Shown: positions 8,639 to 18,977, counted from the first letter of the stretch. The stretch is 36,897 nucleotides of DNA from JALZIF01 sp964584905 (GCA_964584905.1 CAZPCC010000305.1:1-36897), one strand, 5' to 3'. Notes: generated by a model not told the origin, from the sequence alone. Numbers and translations are program-made.

Positions 8639-10102
8639 TCAGCGGCGGCGGCCATCATACAGCGCGAAATTACTGATCCGCGGCGCATCGAATGCCGAGT
8701 CGATGGAAAGCCTGACGCGGGTAGTCTGCACAACCGGTACACGGTGGAGGCGCTTGTATCCGATGGTGGTGCCGCGCAGGAGCGGTGCCCAGGAGCCTTC
8801 GTGCCAGATCTCCAGCGAGTGCGTCGCGATGTGCTGACCGTGCGCTATCGCTTCCTGAATGCAAATCGTGTCGAATGTGATGGGGCGCGGCCACTCGAGC
8901 TCTACCCACGGCCGCTGGGCGGATGCAGGAAGCCCTGCGGCCCAGTGTGTGTCAGGATCTCCGTCGATCACGCGATCGGCGCCGTGTGCGCGATCGTTAG
9001 AGTCGCTAACGCGCGCGCGCGCCGTGGTCGCAACGTTCGTCGCAAAGATCCCGCGGAGCTGCTCGCCGAAGCCGGCCAGAGCGCCCACATCGCTCTCGTG
9101 AAAGAGTCCGCTGGTTGTCGGCGGCACGTTGAGCAGCATTCCCGCGTTGCGCCCGACGCTGGCGAAGTACAATTCCTCCAGATTGTCAGGCGAGCGGACT
9201 TCCGAATCCTGCGCCGGGTGCCAGAACCACCCCGGACGGATGGAGACGTCGGCCTCTCCCGGCCGCCAAACCGAGCCTCGAGGGTCGCCGTGCTGGAGCG
9301 CGCGCGTGATGTGGTCGCCGCTCATCCCGGGATACGGCACCGCGGCGGGATCGACCGTGCACCAGTTGGGGTCACCGGCGATTCCGCGCTCGTTGCCAAT
9401 CCAGCGGATGTCCGGACCGGCGTCGGAGAACATGAGCGCCTCAGGCTGCAGCTGGCGAACGATGCGATGTACCCGCGGCCAGTCGTATTCCTGCCGTTTG
9501 CCGTTAGGCCCTTCTCCGTTGGCGCCGTCGAACCAGACCTCCACCAGCGGCCCGTATCGTGTGAGCAGCTCGGTGAGTTGGCGGGCGTACAGGTCGTTGT
9601 AGGCCGGCGAGTCGCCGTACGACGGCTCGTGCCGGTCCCAGGGAGAGAGATAGAGCCCGACGCCCATACCCGCGGCGCGGCACGAGTCGACCATCTCGCG
9701 GACCACATCACCCCGACCGTCGCGCCAGGGGCTGCTCTTCACCGAGTGATCGGTCGTCTCGGTAGGCCAAAGACAGAAACCATCGTGATGCTTGGCGGTG
9801 AGGATCATCGTACGAAATCCGCCAGCCCTGGCCGCACCCACCCACTGCCTGGCGTCGAGCCGCTCCGGATTGAAAATCCGGGGACTCTCGGTACCATCCC
9901 CCCACTCGCGATCGGTGAAGGTATTGATGCCGAAATGCACGAACACCGCCAGCTCGTCCCGTTGCCAGGCAAGCTGGGCGGCCGATGGGATGGGGCGCGC
10001 GCCTCGCCGATTGGCCGCTATGCGCGCCGCCAGGTGCGTTGGCCAGGAGCGATCGGCAGCGAGTGCGGCTGCGGCCGACATCAGGAGCTCACGACGATTC
10101 AT
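8639..10102 (-). CDS. GH29 alpha-L-fucosidase with F5/8-type C domain
   Basis: 487 residues. The N-terminus NRRELLMSAAAALAA has an RR pair and looks like a Tat signal. The GH29 barrel spans about 35-350: WFVHFGI-like AVFVHFGINTF, TAKHHDGFCLWPT, and the nucleophile Asp192 in VEVWFDGANG. Residues about 365-485 form a galactose-binding-like F5/8 type C (CBM32-like) domain. It should cleave terminal alpha-linked fucose or a related sugar from extracellular glycans; the acid/base residue of this family is not well conserved, so I do not name it. It is first in the operon with the GH3 gene. The 178 bp upstream (10103-10280) are shared with the divergent LigD-type gene; I found no convincing promoter there. 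Confidence 0.9.
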   Translation of the reverse strand: MNRRELLMSAAAALAADRSWPTHLAARIAANRRGARPIPSAAQLAWQRDELAVFVHFGINTFTDREWGDGTESPRIFNPERLDARQWVGAARAGGFRTMILTAKHHDGFCLWPTETTDHSVKSSPWRDGRGDVVREMVDSCRAAGMGVGLYLSPWDRHEPSYGDSPAYNDLYARQLTELLTRYGPLVEVWFDGANGEGPNGKRQEYDWPRVHRIVRQLQPEALMFSDAGPDIRWIGNERGIAGDPNWCTVDPAAVPYPGMSGDHITRALQHGDPRGSVWRPGEADVSIRPGWFWHPAQDSEVRSPDNLEELYFASVGRNAGMLLNVPPTTSGLFHESDVGALAGFGEQLRGIFATNVATTARARVSDSNDRAHGADRVIDGDPDTHWAAGLPASAQRPWVELEWPRPITFDTICIQEAIAHGQHIATHSLEIWHEGSWAPLLRGTTIGYKRLHRVPVVQTTRVRLSIDSAFDAPRISNFALYDGRRR

Positions 10103-10280
10103 GATGCCTAGTATGTATCTGAACGTGATGCATCGCTATATCCGGCTCTTGACGTACGCGAGCGAATAGAAGAAATCTACGAGCCACCTCGCCCTGAGTC
10201 TCCATCCCTGTCGACAATCCTGAATTTCGCACGCTCCTCACGCAGCCGCGGAGTCAGCCACGAACTAGCCCCACGAGAGG

Positions 10281-11558
<1,278 letters not shown>

Positions 11559-12616
11559 GGCTTGGTGACCTCCAACTGATCGTACCGGCAATCGCCCGGC
11601 TGCCTGTCGGGCCGCCAGCGGAGAAAGGTGGCGGCGTGCCGGAAGCGATCGCCTTGCAGGTGGTCGTACTTCACCTCGCACACGCGCTCGATGCGCAGTG
11701 GTTCCCAGGAGAGGTCCTTGCCTGCGCTCCAGCGACTCTGACCGCCCGGCATGCGGCTCCGCCCCTGCGCTTCCGCCTGCCCCCATTCGCGCCAGGGATG
11801 GTCGTTCATTGCATCCTTGCGCAAGGGCGCCAGTTCCTCGACAAGCTGCTGGCGCTTCACCATGGTGAAGGAAGATGTGACGCCTACGTGCTGCAGCACG
11901 CCCTTGGCATCGTACAAGCCTAGCAACAGCGAGCCTACTCTGTCGGTGCCGGTCTTGTGGAACCGGAACCCGGCGACGACGCAGTCGGCGGTGCGCGCAT
12001 GCTTCACCTTGAGCATCGCGCGCCTGCCGGGCTGATATGGCGCATCGGCCGGCTTGACGATCACGCCGTCGAGCCCCGCGCCCTCGAACTGCTCGAGCCA
12101 CTCGACCGCAGTGGCGCGGTCGCGCGTCATCGGCGTTAGATGGACCGGCGGTCCCACCCTGGCCATCAATCGCTCGAGGCGTGCGCGGCGCTCGTGCTGC
12201 GGAGCGTCCATCAGGTTTTCCCCATCGGCCGCCAGCAGATCGAACGCGACGAACGACGCCGGGATCTCCTTCGCCAGCTTCGCAACGCGCGAGGCGGCCG
12301 GGTGAAGGCGCAACTGAAGGGCATCGAAGGCGAGTCCTTCCGGTGTGGCAATGACGATCTCGCCATCGACGACGCACCCGTCAGGCAGCCTGTCGAGAAG
12401 CGCTTCACGAAGCTCGGGGAAATATCGGTCGAGCGGTCGAAGATCGCGGCTCTGGATGAACACGTCCTTCGCGCCGCGAAAAACGATGGCGCGAAATCCG
12501 TCCCACTTCGGCTCGAACAGCACATTGCCTTCCGCTGGCAGCTCCTCGGCCAGTTTGCCTAGCATCGGCGCAATAGGTGGCGGGATCGGGAACGATTCGT
12601 CGGTCACGGTTGCTCC

Positions 12617-13303
12617 TCACTCACCGGCAAGGGTCCGGAGTGCGCGCAGGTCCACCACGCGGTACATGCCGCGCCCCGCCGGCTCGATGAGTTGCAAACG
12701 CCGGAGTGCTCGCAACTCGCGAACGACCACCTCCTTTACCGTCCCAAGTTCCTCTGCCAGTTCCACCTGCGTCATGCCGAGCGAGATCGCGCTCCGCGCC
12801 GGCCGCGCCGCAAGAGCTCGGTTGGCCAGGTGATTGGACAGCCGCCGGAGCACGCTCTGATGCGCCAGCCGGTCGAGCCTGGCAATCACTTCGCGCGCGC
12901 GCGCCGCAAGTCTGTGAAGTAGCAGCTCGGCGAGCTCCGCGCTCGATCGCAGCTCGCGACGTAGCGCATCGGATGGCAGCAGCAACGCACGGCTTGGTTC
13001 GACCGCGATGGCGCTTGCCGGGTAGGTACCGCCGCTGAACAGTGCGACCTCGCCGAGCAGCCCACCTGCTCGCTCGCGGTGAACGACTACGGCGCGTCCC
13101 TCGCCTTCACGGATGATCCGCACCGCGCCGGAGAGGATCAGGTGCACGCCGGCGACCGGGTCGCCGATGCCGAACAGCCGCTCTCCGGCAGCGAAAGCGA
13201 CAGGCGTGCCGATCCGCGAAGCGGTCTTCAGCATTATGTCGGGCACAGCACCCCGAAGTGCGGCGAGCTCGGAGGTCGACGAATCGCGAGGCTGGCGCGC
13301 CAT
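12617..13303 (-). CDS. Crp/Fnr-family transcription regulator
   Basis: 228 residues from the ATG at 13303; a longer frame to 13408 would run into the divergent gene's leader and has no supporting ribosome site. Residues about 15-125 are the cyclic-nucleotide-binding-like beta barrel (GERLFGIGDPVAGVHLILSGAV), then the dimer helix, and a winged helix (about 150-228, TQVELAEELGTVKEVVVRELRAL). The protein has no cysteine, so it is not an Fe-S Fnr; cAMP or haem/NO ligands remain possible. It is cotranscribed with the DNA ligase and divergent from the His-rich secreted protein; a truncated haemoglobin gene lies nearby. Confidence 0.92.
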   Translation of the reverse strand: MARQPRDSSTSELAALRGAVPDIMLKTASRIGTPVAFAAGERLFGIGDPVAGVHLILSGAVRIIREGEGRAVVVHRERAGGLLGEVALFSGGTYPASAIAVEPSRALLLPSDALRRELRSSAELAELLLHRLAARAREVIARLDRLAHQSVLRRLSNHLANRALAARPARSAISLGMTQVELAEELGTVKEVVVRELRALRRLQLIEPAGRGMYRVVDLRALRTLAGE

Positions 13304-13423
13304 TGGCGTGGCATGGGAATGTGATAAGGGCGCAGGAACCAAAGTCCCTGCGCACCGAGCGGACCGCGCACAGTTTGCGTGGGTACACGGCACAGTGCAA
13401 TTCCTCACGAAATCCCAAGGATC

Positions 13424-13993
13424 ATGCGCACATCTATCATGCTCGTCTTCGCCCTACTCCTCGCGCCAACGTTCCTGGCAGCTCAGGAGCATGAACATCG
13501 GCCCGGAATGGTGCATCCGTCTTCGACCGCCGACAGCGCGGCCAGGATGGAATCACCCGGCCAGGCGGCGTTCGGCGCCATCGCCGAGATAGTTCGTGTT
13601 CTGGACGAAGACCCCGCCACGGACTGGTCGAAGGTGAATCTGGAGGCGCTTCGCCAGCATCTCATCGACATGCACGAAGTCACAATCGGCGCTGTCGTAA
13701 GTCAGACGAATGTGCCCGGCGGCGCGCGGTTCACCGTCGAAGGCGAAGGACGTACGCGGGACGCGGTGCGCAGGATGTCGCGCGCACACGCGGGGATGCT
13801 TAGTCAAACCGGCGAAGCGCGGGTGACGGTGGAGGAGACGCCGTCGGGGGTGCGCCTGACGATTCTGGCCGCCGACGCCGACGATGCGCGAGCGGTGGCG
13901 AGACTTCGCGGCCTCGGCTTCATCGGCATGCTGACGCTGGGGGAGCATCATGGTCCGCATCATCTTGCGATGGCCCGTGGGTCGGGACACTGA
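13424..13993 (+). CDS. secreted His-rich protein, unknown function
   Basis: 189 residues from the ATG at 13424, which has AAGGA 5 nt upstream and starts a clear Sec signal (MRTSIMLVFALLLAPTFLAAQ). The mature N-terminus (EHEHRPGMVH) and C-terminus (GEHHGPHHLAMARGSGH) are rich in His and Met, which suggests metal binding. The middle (about 75-170) is a conserved-looking alpha/beta region with MHEVTIGA, GGARFTVEGEGRT and RMSRAHAGM. No catalytic motif was recognised. It diverges from the Crp-type regulator across about 120 bp, which may control it. Confidence 0.7.
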   Translation: MRTSIMLVFALLLAPTFLAAQEHEHRPGMVHPSSTADSAARMESPGQAAFGAIAEIVRVLDEDPATDWSKVNLEALRQHLIDMHEVTIGAVVSQTNVPGGARFTVEGEGRTRDAVRRMSRAHAGMLSQTGEARVTVEETPSGVRLTILAADADDARAVARLRGLGFIGMLTLGEHHGPHHLAMARGSGH

Positions 13994-14038
13994 GAGGCGA
14001 GAGTCTTCTGGCAATCGCACGGTTCCTGTCGCGCGCGG

Positions 14039-14449
14039 TCACTCCTCGCGATTCCTCATGTGGTCAGCCAGCTGCTGCAGACGCTGCAGCAGATGCGCAC
14101 GCACGTAGTCAGGCATCTCCTGCTCGGCGAGTGCCCGTCCCATGCACCACAGCCACTCGTCCCGCTCCCTGGCGCCTATCGAGAACGGGAAGTGTCGCAT
14201 GCGTAGCTGCGGATGCCCGAACCGCTCCACGTAAAGCTGCGGCCCCCCCATCCATCCCGAGAAGAACTGAAACAGCTTCTCTCGCGACGCCTTGAGGCTC
14301 TTTGCATGTAACGCCCGGATGGTCGCCGCCTCGGGCGCGGAATCCATCAGGTCGTAGAAGCGGTCGACGAGCTGTCGCACTGCCGCTTCTCCACCGATGA
14401 GTTCGTACGGCGTGGCTTGAGGGGGGGCGGGTAAAGAAGAGTTGGTCAT
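14039..14449 (-). CDS. group II truncated haemoglobin
   Basis: 136 residues. The 2-on-2 globin core spans about 15-130: YELIGGEAAVRQLVDRFYDLM (helices A-B), LFQFFSGWMGGP (helix E area), proximal haem ligand His86 in RMRHFPF, and Trp99 in RDEWLWCM, the TrpG8 typical of group II. Such proteins bind O2/NO and detoxify reactive nitrogen or oxygen species in the cytoplasm. GGAGG lies directly before the ATG. It diverges from a MarR-GNAT gene over 71 bp that contain an operator-like palindrome, so shared control is likely. Only 45 bp separate it from the converging His-rich gene, with no obvious terminator. Confidence 0.93.
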   Translation of the reverse strand: MTNSSLPAPPQATPYELIGGEAAVRQLVDRFYDLMDSAPEAATIRALHAKSLKASREKLFQFFSGWMGGPQLYVERFGHPQLRMRHFPFSIGARERDEWLWCMGRALAEQEMPDYVRAHLLQRLQQLADHMRNREE

Positions 14450-14486
14450 GCCTCCAATCTATGCCGGGGCGAAGCCGGAACTGCGC

Positions 14487-14519
14487 TTGACCAGCGTCAG
14501 ATCTCTGACTAAAGTCAGA
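14487..14519 (+). promoter_or_regulatory. MarR-GNAT promoter with perfect operator palindrome
   Basis: -35 TTGACC (14487-14492), 17-bp spacer, -10 TAAAGT (14510-14515; 4/6 match). The inverted repeat TCTGACT-AA-AGTCAGA (14504-14519) is perfect and covers the -10. Transcription would begin close to the ATG at 14521, so the mRNA is probably leaderless. A MarR-type dimer bound here would block its own promoter and possibly that of the divergent truncated haemoglobin. Confidence 0.6.
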
Positions 14520-14520
14520 A

Positions 14521-15405
14521 ATGATAGCTGAGCACGTCGCGCAGGTTCGCCAGTTCAACCGCCTCGTCACCCAACGTGCTGGGGCCCTCGACGACCACTT
14601 CCTGGGACGGGACCGGCCGCTCGGCCACTCCCGGGTGTTGTTCGAGATAGGTGCCGCCGGTGCGGACCTTCGGGAGATCCGTGCGCGGCTCGGGCTCGAT
14701 TCCGGCTATCTAAGCCGAATCGTGCAGACGCTCGAGTCGGGTGGGCTAGTCAGCGTCGGCTCGGCGCCGGACGACGATCGCGTCAGGCGCGCGACCCTGA
14801 CGTCGGACGGGCGGGCCGAGGTGGAGGAGATGGTGCACCGGTCCAACGAGGCCGCGGAAGCGATTTTGGCGCCGCTCACGGCAGCGCAGCGCGAGCGGCT
14901 CGTCGCGGCGATGTCGGAGGTGCAGCGGTTGCTCCGCGTCGCCGGAGCGCGGATCGAGCGCGTGGATCCGGCGAGTGACGAGGCGCGGTGGTGCGCGGCG
15001 CAGTACCGCGCGGAACTGGACGCGCGGTTCGAGCAGGGCTTTGACCCTTCGCTGAGCATAGCGGCTGACGATGCCGAGCTGCGGCCGCCGTCGGGCGCGT
15101 GTCTCGTCGCCACTGTCGATGGAGAGCCGGTCGCCTGCGGCGCGATCAAGACACTGGCCCCGGGAATGGGATCGTTAAAACGGATGTGGGTCGCCGAATC
15201 CGGACGCGGACTCGGCTTTGGCCGCCGGATGCTGGCGGCGCTGGAGGAGCAGGCGCGCGAACTCGGCCTGACGACACTCCGGCTGGAGACGAACCGTTGC
15301 CTTAGGGAAGCGCGGTCTCTGTACGCCAGCTCCGGTTACACCGAAGTCGCACCGTTCAATACCGATCCGTACGCCGATCACTGGTTCGAGAAGCAGCTGT
15401 CGTAG
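14521..15405 (+). CDS. MarR-GNAT fusion regulator/acetyltransferase
   Basis: 294 residues in two domains. Residues about 1-145 are a MarR winged helix (DLREIRARLGLDSGYLSRIVQTLESGGLV, then the wing with DDDRVRRATLT). Residues about 150-292 are a GNAT acetyltransferase with the CoA loop in VAESGRGLGFGRRMLAALE and the C-terminal LYASSGYTEV. Such fusions join DNA binding to acetyl transfer; the substrate is unknown. No in-frame alternative start exists nearby and there is no Shine-Dalgarno, which fits a leaderless mRNA starting at 14521. Confidence 0.92.
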   Translation: MIAEHVAQVRQFNRLVTQRAGALDDHFLGRDRPLGHSRVLFEIGAAGADLREIRARLGLDSGYLSRIVQTLESGGLVSVGSAPDDDRVRRATLTSDGRAEVEEMVHRSNEAAEAILAPLTAAQRERLVAAMSEVQRLLRVAGARIERVDPASDEARWCAAQYRAELDARFEQGFDPSLSIAADDAELRPPSGACLVATVDGEPVACGAIKTLAPGMGSLKRMWVAESGRGLGFGRRMLAALEEQARELGLTTLRLETNRCLREARSLYASSGYTEVAPFNTDPYADHWFEKQLS

Positions 15406-15436
15406 CACACTGCCCTTCAAGTCGGAGTAACGTACC

Positions 15437-17182
15437 ATGATTCCGCGCACCGCCCTGACGTTGCTCGCCTCCGTTGCAGTCTCCAGCGTATCGGCCGGAG
15501 CCCAGGAGTTCGCCGGATGCTGGACCGGCAACATCGGGAGCGGCAACGGCGTTCGGCGCGCCGTTCTCGATGTAGCGAGTGGCGGATCCGCGCCGGCCGG
15601 CGCGCTGCACGTCCTGAGCAGGAGCCTCGAGACGGATTCGCTTGCCGAAGTGAGCGCAACCGACTCGACGCTGGCGTTCACCGTTCGCCGCCCCGCGGGG
15701 CCGCGGCGGTTCGAGGGGCAACTGTCGTCAGGCAGGCTGCAAGGGCAGGTGACGAGCGATACGCTCTCCCAGCCGTTCGCCTTCGAGCGCGCGGCTCCAG
15801 GACCGGATTCGGCTCTCGCGCTTACCGGCTACTGGCGCGGAGGGTTGTATCAGGGCGAGGCGCTGATCTTTCGCATGGGGCTGGAGTTCATGCCGGTCGC
15901 TTGCGGGCAGGTGATGCTCACGCTGGACAGCCCGGACCAGGACACCGAGAACCTTCCAGTCACTTCGATGCGTATGGAAGGCGATTCACTCTTTTTCGAG
16001 ATGAGCTATCTCGGTGCTGCCTTTCGCGGAGAGGTGGCGCCGGGTGCGACGGGGCTGTCGGGCGAGTGGAGCCAGAGCGGCAACCAGCTCCCGATGCGGC
16101 TCGAGCGCTCCGACAGCGCGGCGAGTTTCGCCCGCCCTCAGGATCCCAGTCCGCCATTTCCCTACGCGGCTGAGGACGTCACCTACCATAACGCGAGCGA
16201 CAGCACCCGCTTCGCTGGCACCCTGACCATTCCGCCTGGCGACGGTCCATTTCCGGCCGTCGTGCTCATCACGGGGAGCGGCGCTCAGAACCGCGATGAG
16301 GCCCTGATGGGACACCGTCCGTTCCTCGTCATAGCCGACCACCTGACGCGGAACGGCATCGCCGTGCTGCGCTCAGACGACCGCGGCGTTGGCGGCTCGA
16401 CGGGAAACACCATGACGGCCACCATCGCGGACAACGCGGGCGACGTACAGGCCGCGGTGAATCTGCTGCGCGCCGATCCTAGAATCGACGCCGCCCGCGT
16501 GGGACTCGTGGGGCATAGCGAGGGTGGATGGGTGGCGCCGCTCGTCGCCAACCAGGCGGGCGATGTCGCCTTCGTCGTCATGCTCGCGGGTCCGGCCGTG
16601 AGTGGGGAAGAGATCCTCTACGCGCAGACGCGTGCGATGGCGAGAGTGGGCGGACTGGCGCCGGCATTCATCGAGGGCTCGGAAGCGGTGTCCCGGAAGA
16701 TCTACGCGATCATCAAGTTCGAGCCGGATTCGGCGCGCGCCATTCAGGCCATGCTTGCGCTGACCGATACGGTCACACGGTCGCTGCCGCCGGCGCAGCG
16801 TGCGGCAATGGACAGCGCGTGGGCCGAGCCCGGGCGCGCCGAGCAGCTCGAGGACGGGTTGGCGATCACCGTCACGCCCTGGTTCCGCCATCTGCTGTCC
16901 TACGATCCCGCGGCCGCGCTCTCCGCCTTACGAGTTCCGGTCCTTGCGCTGTTCGGAGAGCTCGATCTCCAGGTGCCCCCGACTCAGAGCGTGCCGGTGC
17001 TCGAGCGGCTGTGGGCGGGGCACCCGGATGCGACAATCCACGTCTTTCCGCGGCTCAACCACCTCTTTCAGCACGCCGAGAAGGGGCTGGTGGCGGAATA
17101 TGCGACGATCGAAGAGACGTTCGCCGAGCCGGCGCTGGAGATGATGACGGCGTGGATTCTGGAACGGGCAGGGAGGCGCTGA
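15437..17182 (+). CDS. secreted alpha/beta hydrolase (S9/esterase-like)
   Basis: 581 residues with a Sec signal (about 1-22, ending GAQ). Residues about 24-235 form a beta-rich domain of unknown role. The hydrolase fold spans about 250-578: LITGSGAQNRDE oxyanion region, SDDRGVGGS, nucleophile Ser361 in GHSEGG, acid Asp in LFGELDLQVP, and the active-site His in PRLNHLFQ. The family contains peptidases and acyl esterases, and the substrate cannot be told from sequence. It follows the MarR-GNAT gene by 31 bp and may be read through from it. It ends at a strong terminator shared with the converging M28 gene. Confidence 0.88.
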   Translation: MIPRTALTLLASVAVSSVSAGAQEFAGCWTGNIGSGNGVRRAVLDVASGGSAPAGALHVLSRSLETDSLAEVSATDSTLAFTVRRPAGPRRFEGQLSSGRLQGQVTSDTLSQPFAFERAAPGPDSALALTGYWRGGLYQGEALIFRMGLEFMPVACGQVMLTLDSPDQDTENLPVTSMRMEGDSLFFEMSYLGAAFRGEVAPGATGLSGEWSQSGNQLPMRLERSDSAASFARPQDPSPPFPYAAEDVTYHNASDSTRFAGTLTIPPGDGPFPAVVLITGSGAQNRDEALMGHRPFLVIADHLTRNGIAVLRSDDRGVGGSTGNTMTATIADNAGDVQAAVNLLRADPRIDAARVGLVGHSEGGWVAPLVANQAGDVAFVVMLAGPAVSGEEILYAQTRAMARVGGLAPAFIEGSEAVSRKIYAIIKFEPDSARAIQAMLALTDTVTRSLPPAQRAAMDSAWAEPGRAEQLEDGLAITVTPWFRHLLSYDPAAALSALRVPVLALFGELDLQVPPTQSVPVLERLWAGHPDATIHVFPRLNHLFQHAEKGLVAEYATIEETFAEPALEMMTAWILERAGRR

Positions 17183-17198
17183 CCGGCGCCGATCGATC

Positions 17199-17234
17199 CC
17201 CGGCCGCGGCACATCACAGCCGCGGCCGGGTTTT
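17199..17234 (+). terminator. strong intrinsic terminator
   Basis: A perfect 12-bp GC-only stem CCCGGCCGCGGC / GCCGCGGCCGGG (17199-17210 and 17219-17230) with an 8-nt loop is followed directly by TTTT on the plus strand. It ends the hydrolase transcript. The stop codon of the converging M28 gene (17214-17216) lies in the loop. Confidence 0.85.
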
Positions 17235-18977
17235 CCGCGGCGCCTTACCGCAGTTCTCCGGCCAGTTCGCCGGCCACTCCCCCGGCGACTTCTCCCGTGC
17301 AATGAACTCCGGATCCTCGCTCGCGTGATACGCCAGCAACGCCGCCAGCGTCGCGTTATGCCTCAGGTCGTCGAATACCACCTTGTCGTACGTGTCGCGG
17401 TTCGTGTGCCAGGTGTACGTCCCGTAGTTCCACCCTAACGCGCTCATCCCGAACGACGGCGTACCGTAGCACGCGAACACCGCCCCGTCAGTGCCGCCCG
17501 GGTTCCCGGTGGGCCGGTCGGCAAAGCTCCACGCCACCACGTTGCCGCTCAGGCTGTCGGTGTAGAACGCCGGCAGCTTGCCGTACCAGGTTTTCAGATG
17601 AGGCCCGATCCCCGTCAGCCCCGCCGCGCTGATCGACTGCACCCGCCCCGTACCGTTATCCTGATTAAACAGCGCCTGGAGCCCCTTCATGATCTCGGGG
17701 CGATCCTCGGCGAACGCGCGCGAGCCGATCAGCCCGTTCTCCTCCGCCGCCCAGTGTCCGACGAGGATGGTGCGCTTAGGGTTCGGATACGCCTTCTTCA
17801 GAATCCGCATCGCCTCCATCGCCATTATCGTCCCGGTTCCGTTATCCGTCGCGCCCGAGGAGCCGTCCCAGGAGTCGAAATGGGCCGAGAGCATCACGTA
17901 CTCGTCAGGCTTCTCCGAGCCCTTGATCATGCCGATGGTGTTGAAGGCAGGCACCTCACCCAGCAGCTCGGCGTCGAGGTCGAGGCGCACCATGGGACGC
18001 TGACCGTTCTCCGCCAGGCGGTAGAGCAGTCCGTAGTCCTCGCAGGTCAGGGTCACCGCGGGGGCCGAGGTGTTGTAGGTCTCGAATACCTCGATCACCC
18101 CCCAGCCGCCGCTCCCGCGCTCGCGATCGAAGCCAAAGCCGCCCCCGGTTCGCGCCTGGCTCGCCGCCGGGCCGCCGCCGCGCATGCTCCCGGGACCCCC
18201 CGCGCCGCCGAATCCGCCCCGTCCGCCTCCACCACCACCGCCTGACGAGAACGGGTCCGCGAACCGGAGCTTCGTGCGCGAGGTGATCATCCCGGCGACG
18301 CCTGCCTGCTCCAGCCTGGTACCGAGCGTGCCGGTGCCTAGCGCGAGCGTGTAGCCGGTGCCGCGGTACATCCTGCTGCTGTCGGGGCGGCCATTCTCGC
18401 CGGTCATGACGGACCAGTCGCGCAGCACCTCCGCGACGGCGGTATCCATGCGAGCCTTCGCCGCCGGCGTCGCGAACTGGATCCAGTCTTCCGAGGGACG
18501 GCAAGTTGGATAGGCGGGCGAGAGCAGCACAATCTTGCCTCGCGCCTCCGGCAGCCACCTGACGAACTCCGTGCTGTCGGCAAACTTCGGCAACACTATT
18601 ACCTCGGCATTCACCGGACGCGCTGTGCCCGGGCTCCAGGCGAGCATCTGCCCCTCCAGCGATCGCACGCGTGGCTCCACCAGCTCGATGCGGGAGACGC
18701 CGCGGCGCCAACCGCGCCAGGTGCCGTACTCGTGCCGACGCGCTTCGATTCCCCACTCGCGGTACCTGTTGATGACCCACTGGCTCGCGGCGGACATTCC
18801 CGGCGTGCCCGTAAGGCGCGGGCCGATTGAGTCGAGCAGCACCTGCGCCAGCGGCTCGACCTGTGAGCTGTCCATACCGAGCCGGAAAATGCGATCGGCG
18901 ACGGGATCCCGCGTCTGAGCGGAAAGTGCGACGGGAACAACGAAAACCAGGGCGAGGAGTACGCGATTCAAGGACAT
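17214..18977 (-). CDS. secreted M28 metallopeptidase with PA domain
   Basis: 587 residues from the ATG at 18977, chosen because it opens directly into a Sec signal (LLALVFVVPVALSAQ); a 41-residue longer frame exists without a signal at its start. Zinc-ligand signature of family M28 is present: His/Asp in SAHFDSWDG, bridging Asp in ATDNGTG, EE in HWAAEENG, Asp in NQDNGTG and His in YTWHTNRD. It is therefore an active-looking aminopeptidase or carboxypeptidase acting outside the cytoplasm. A PA-type domain interrupts it before the catalytic part and carries a run of about 40 residues that is nearly all Gly/Ala/Arg (codons about 18125-18245). Confidence 0.92.
   Translation of the reverse strand: MSLNRVLLALVFVVPVALSAQTRDPVADRIFRLGMDSSQVEPLAQVLLDSIGPRLTGTPGMSAASQWVINRYREWGIEARRHEYGTWRGWRRGVSRIELVEPRVRSLEGQMLAWSPGTARPVNAEVIVLPKFADSTEFVRWLPEARGKIVLLSPAYPTCRPSEDWIQFATPAAKARMDTAVAEVLRDWSVMTGENGRPDSSRMYRGTGYTLALGTGTLGTRLEQAGVAGMITSRTKLRFADPFSSGGGGGGGRGGFGGAGGPGSMRGGGPAASQARTGGGFGFDRERGSGGWGVIEVFETYNTSAPAVTLTCEDYGLLYRLAENGQRPMVRLDLDAELLGEVPAFNTIGMIKGSEKPDEYVMLSAHFDSWDGSSGATDNGTGTIMAMEAMRILKKAYPNPKRTILVGHWAAEENGLIGSRAFAEDRPEIMKGLQALFNQDNGTGRVQSISAAGLTGIGPHLKTWYGKLPAFYTDSLSGNVVAWSFADRPTGNPGGTDGAVFACYGTPSFGMSALGWNYGTYTWHTNRDTYDKVVFDDLRHNATLAALLAYHASEDPEFIAREKSPGEWPANWPENCGKAPRKTRPRL

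Noticed and set aside
8620..8742. N-terminal extension of the GH3 gene
   Set aside because: It overlaps the end of the fucosidase gene and puts about 40 non-signal residues before a clean signal peptide.
8558..10111. Long plus-strand open frame of over 500 codons opposite the fucosidase
   Set aside because: Antisense of a clear GH29 gene; no family features. Long shadow frames are expected at this GC content.
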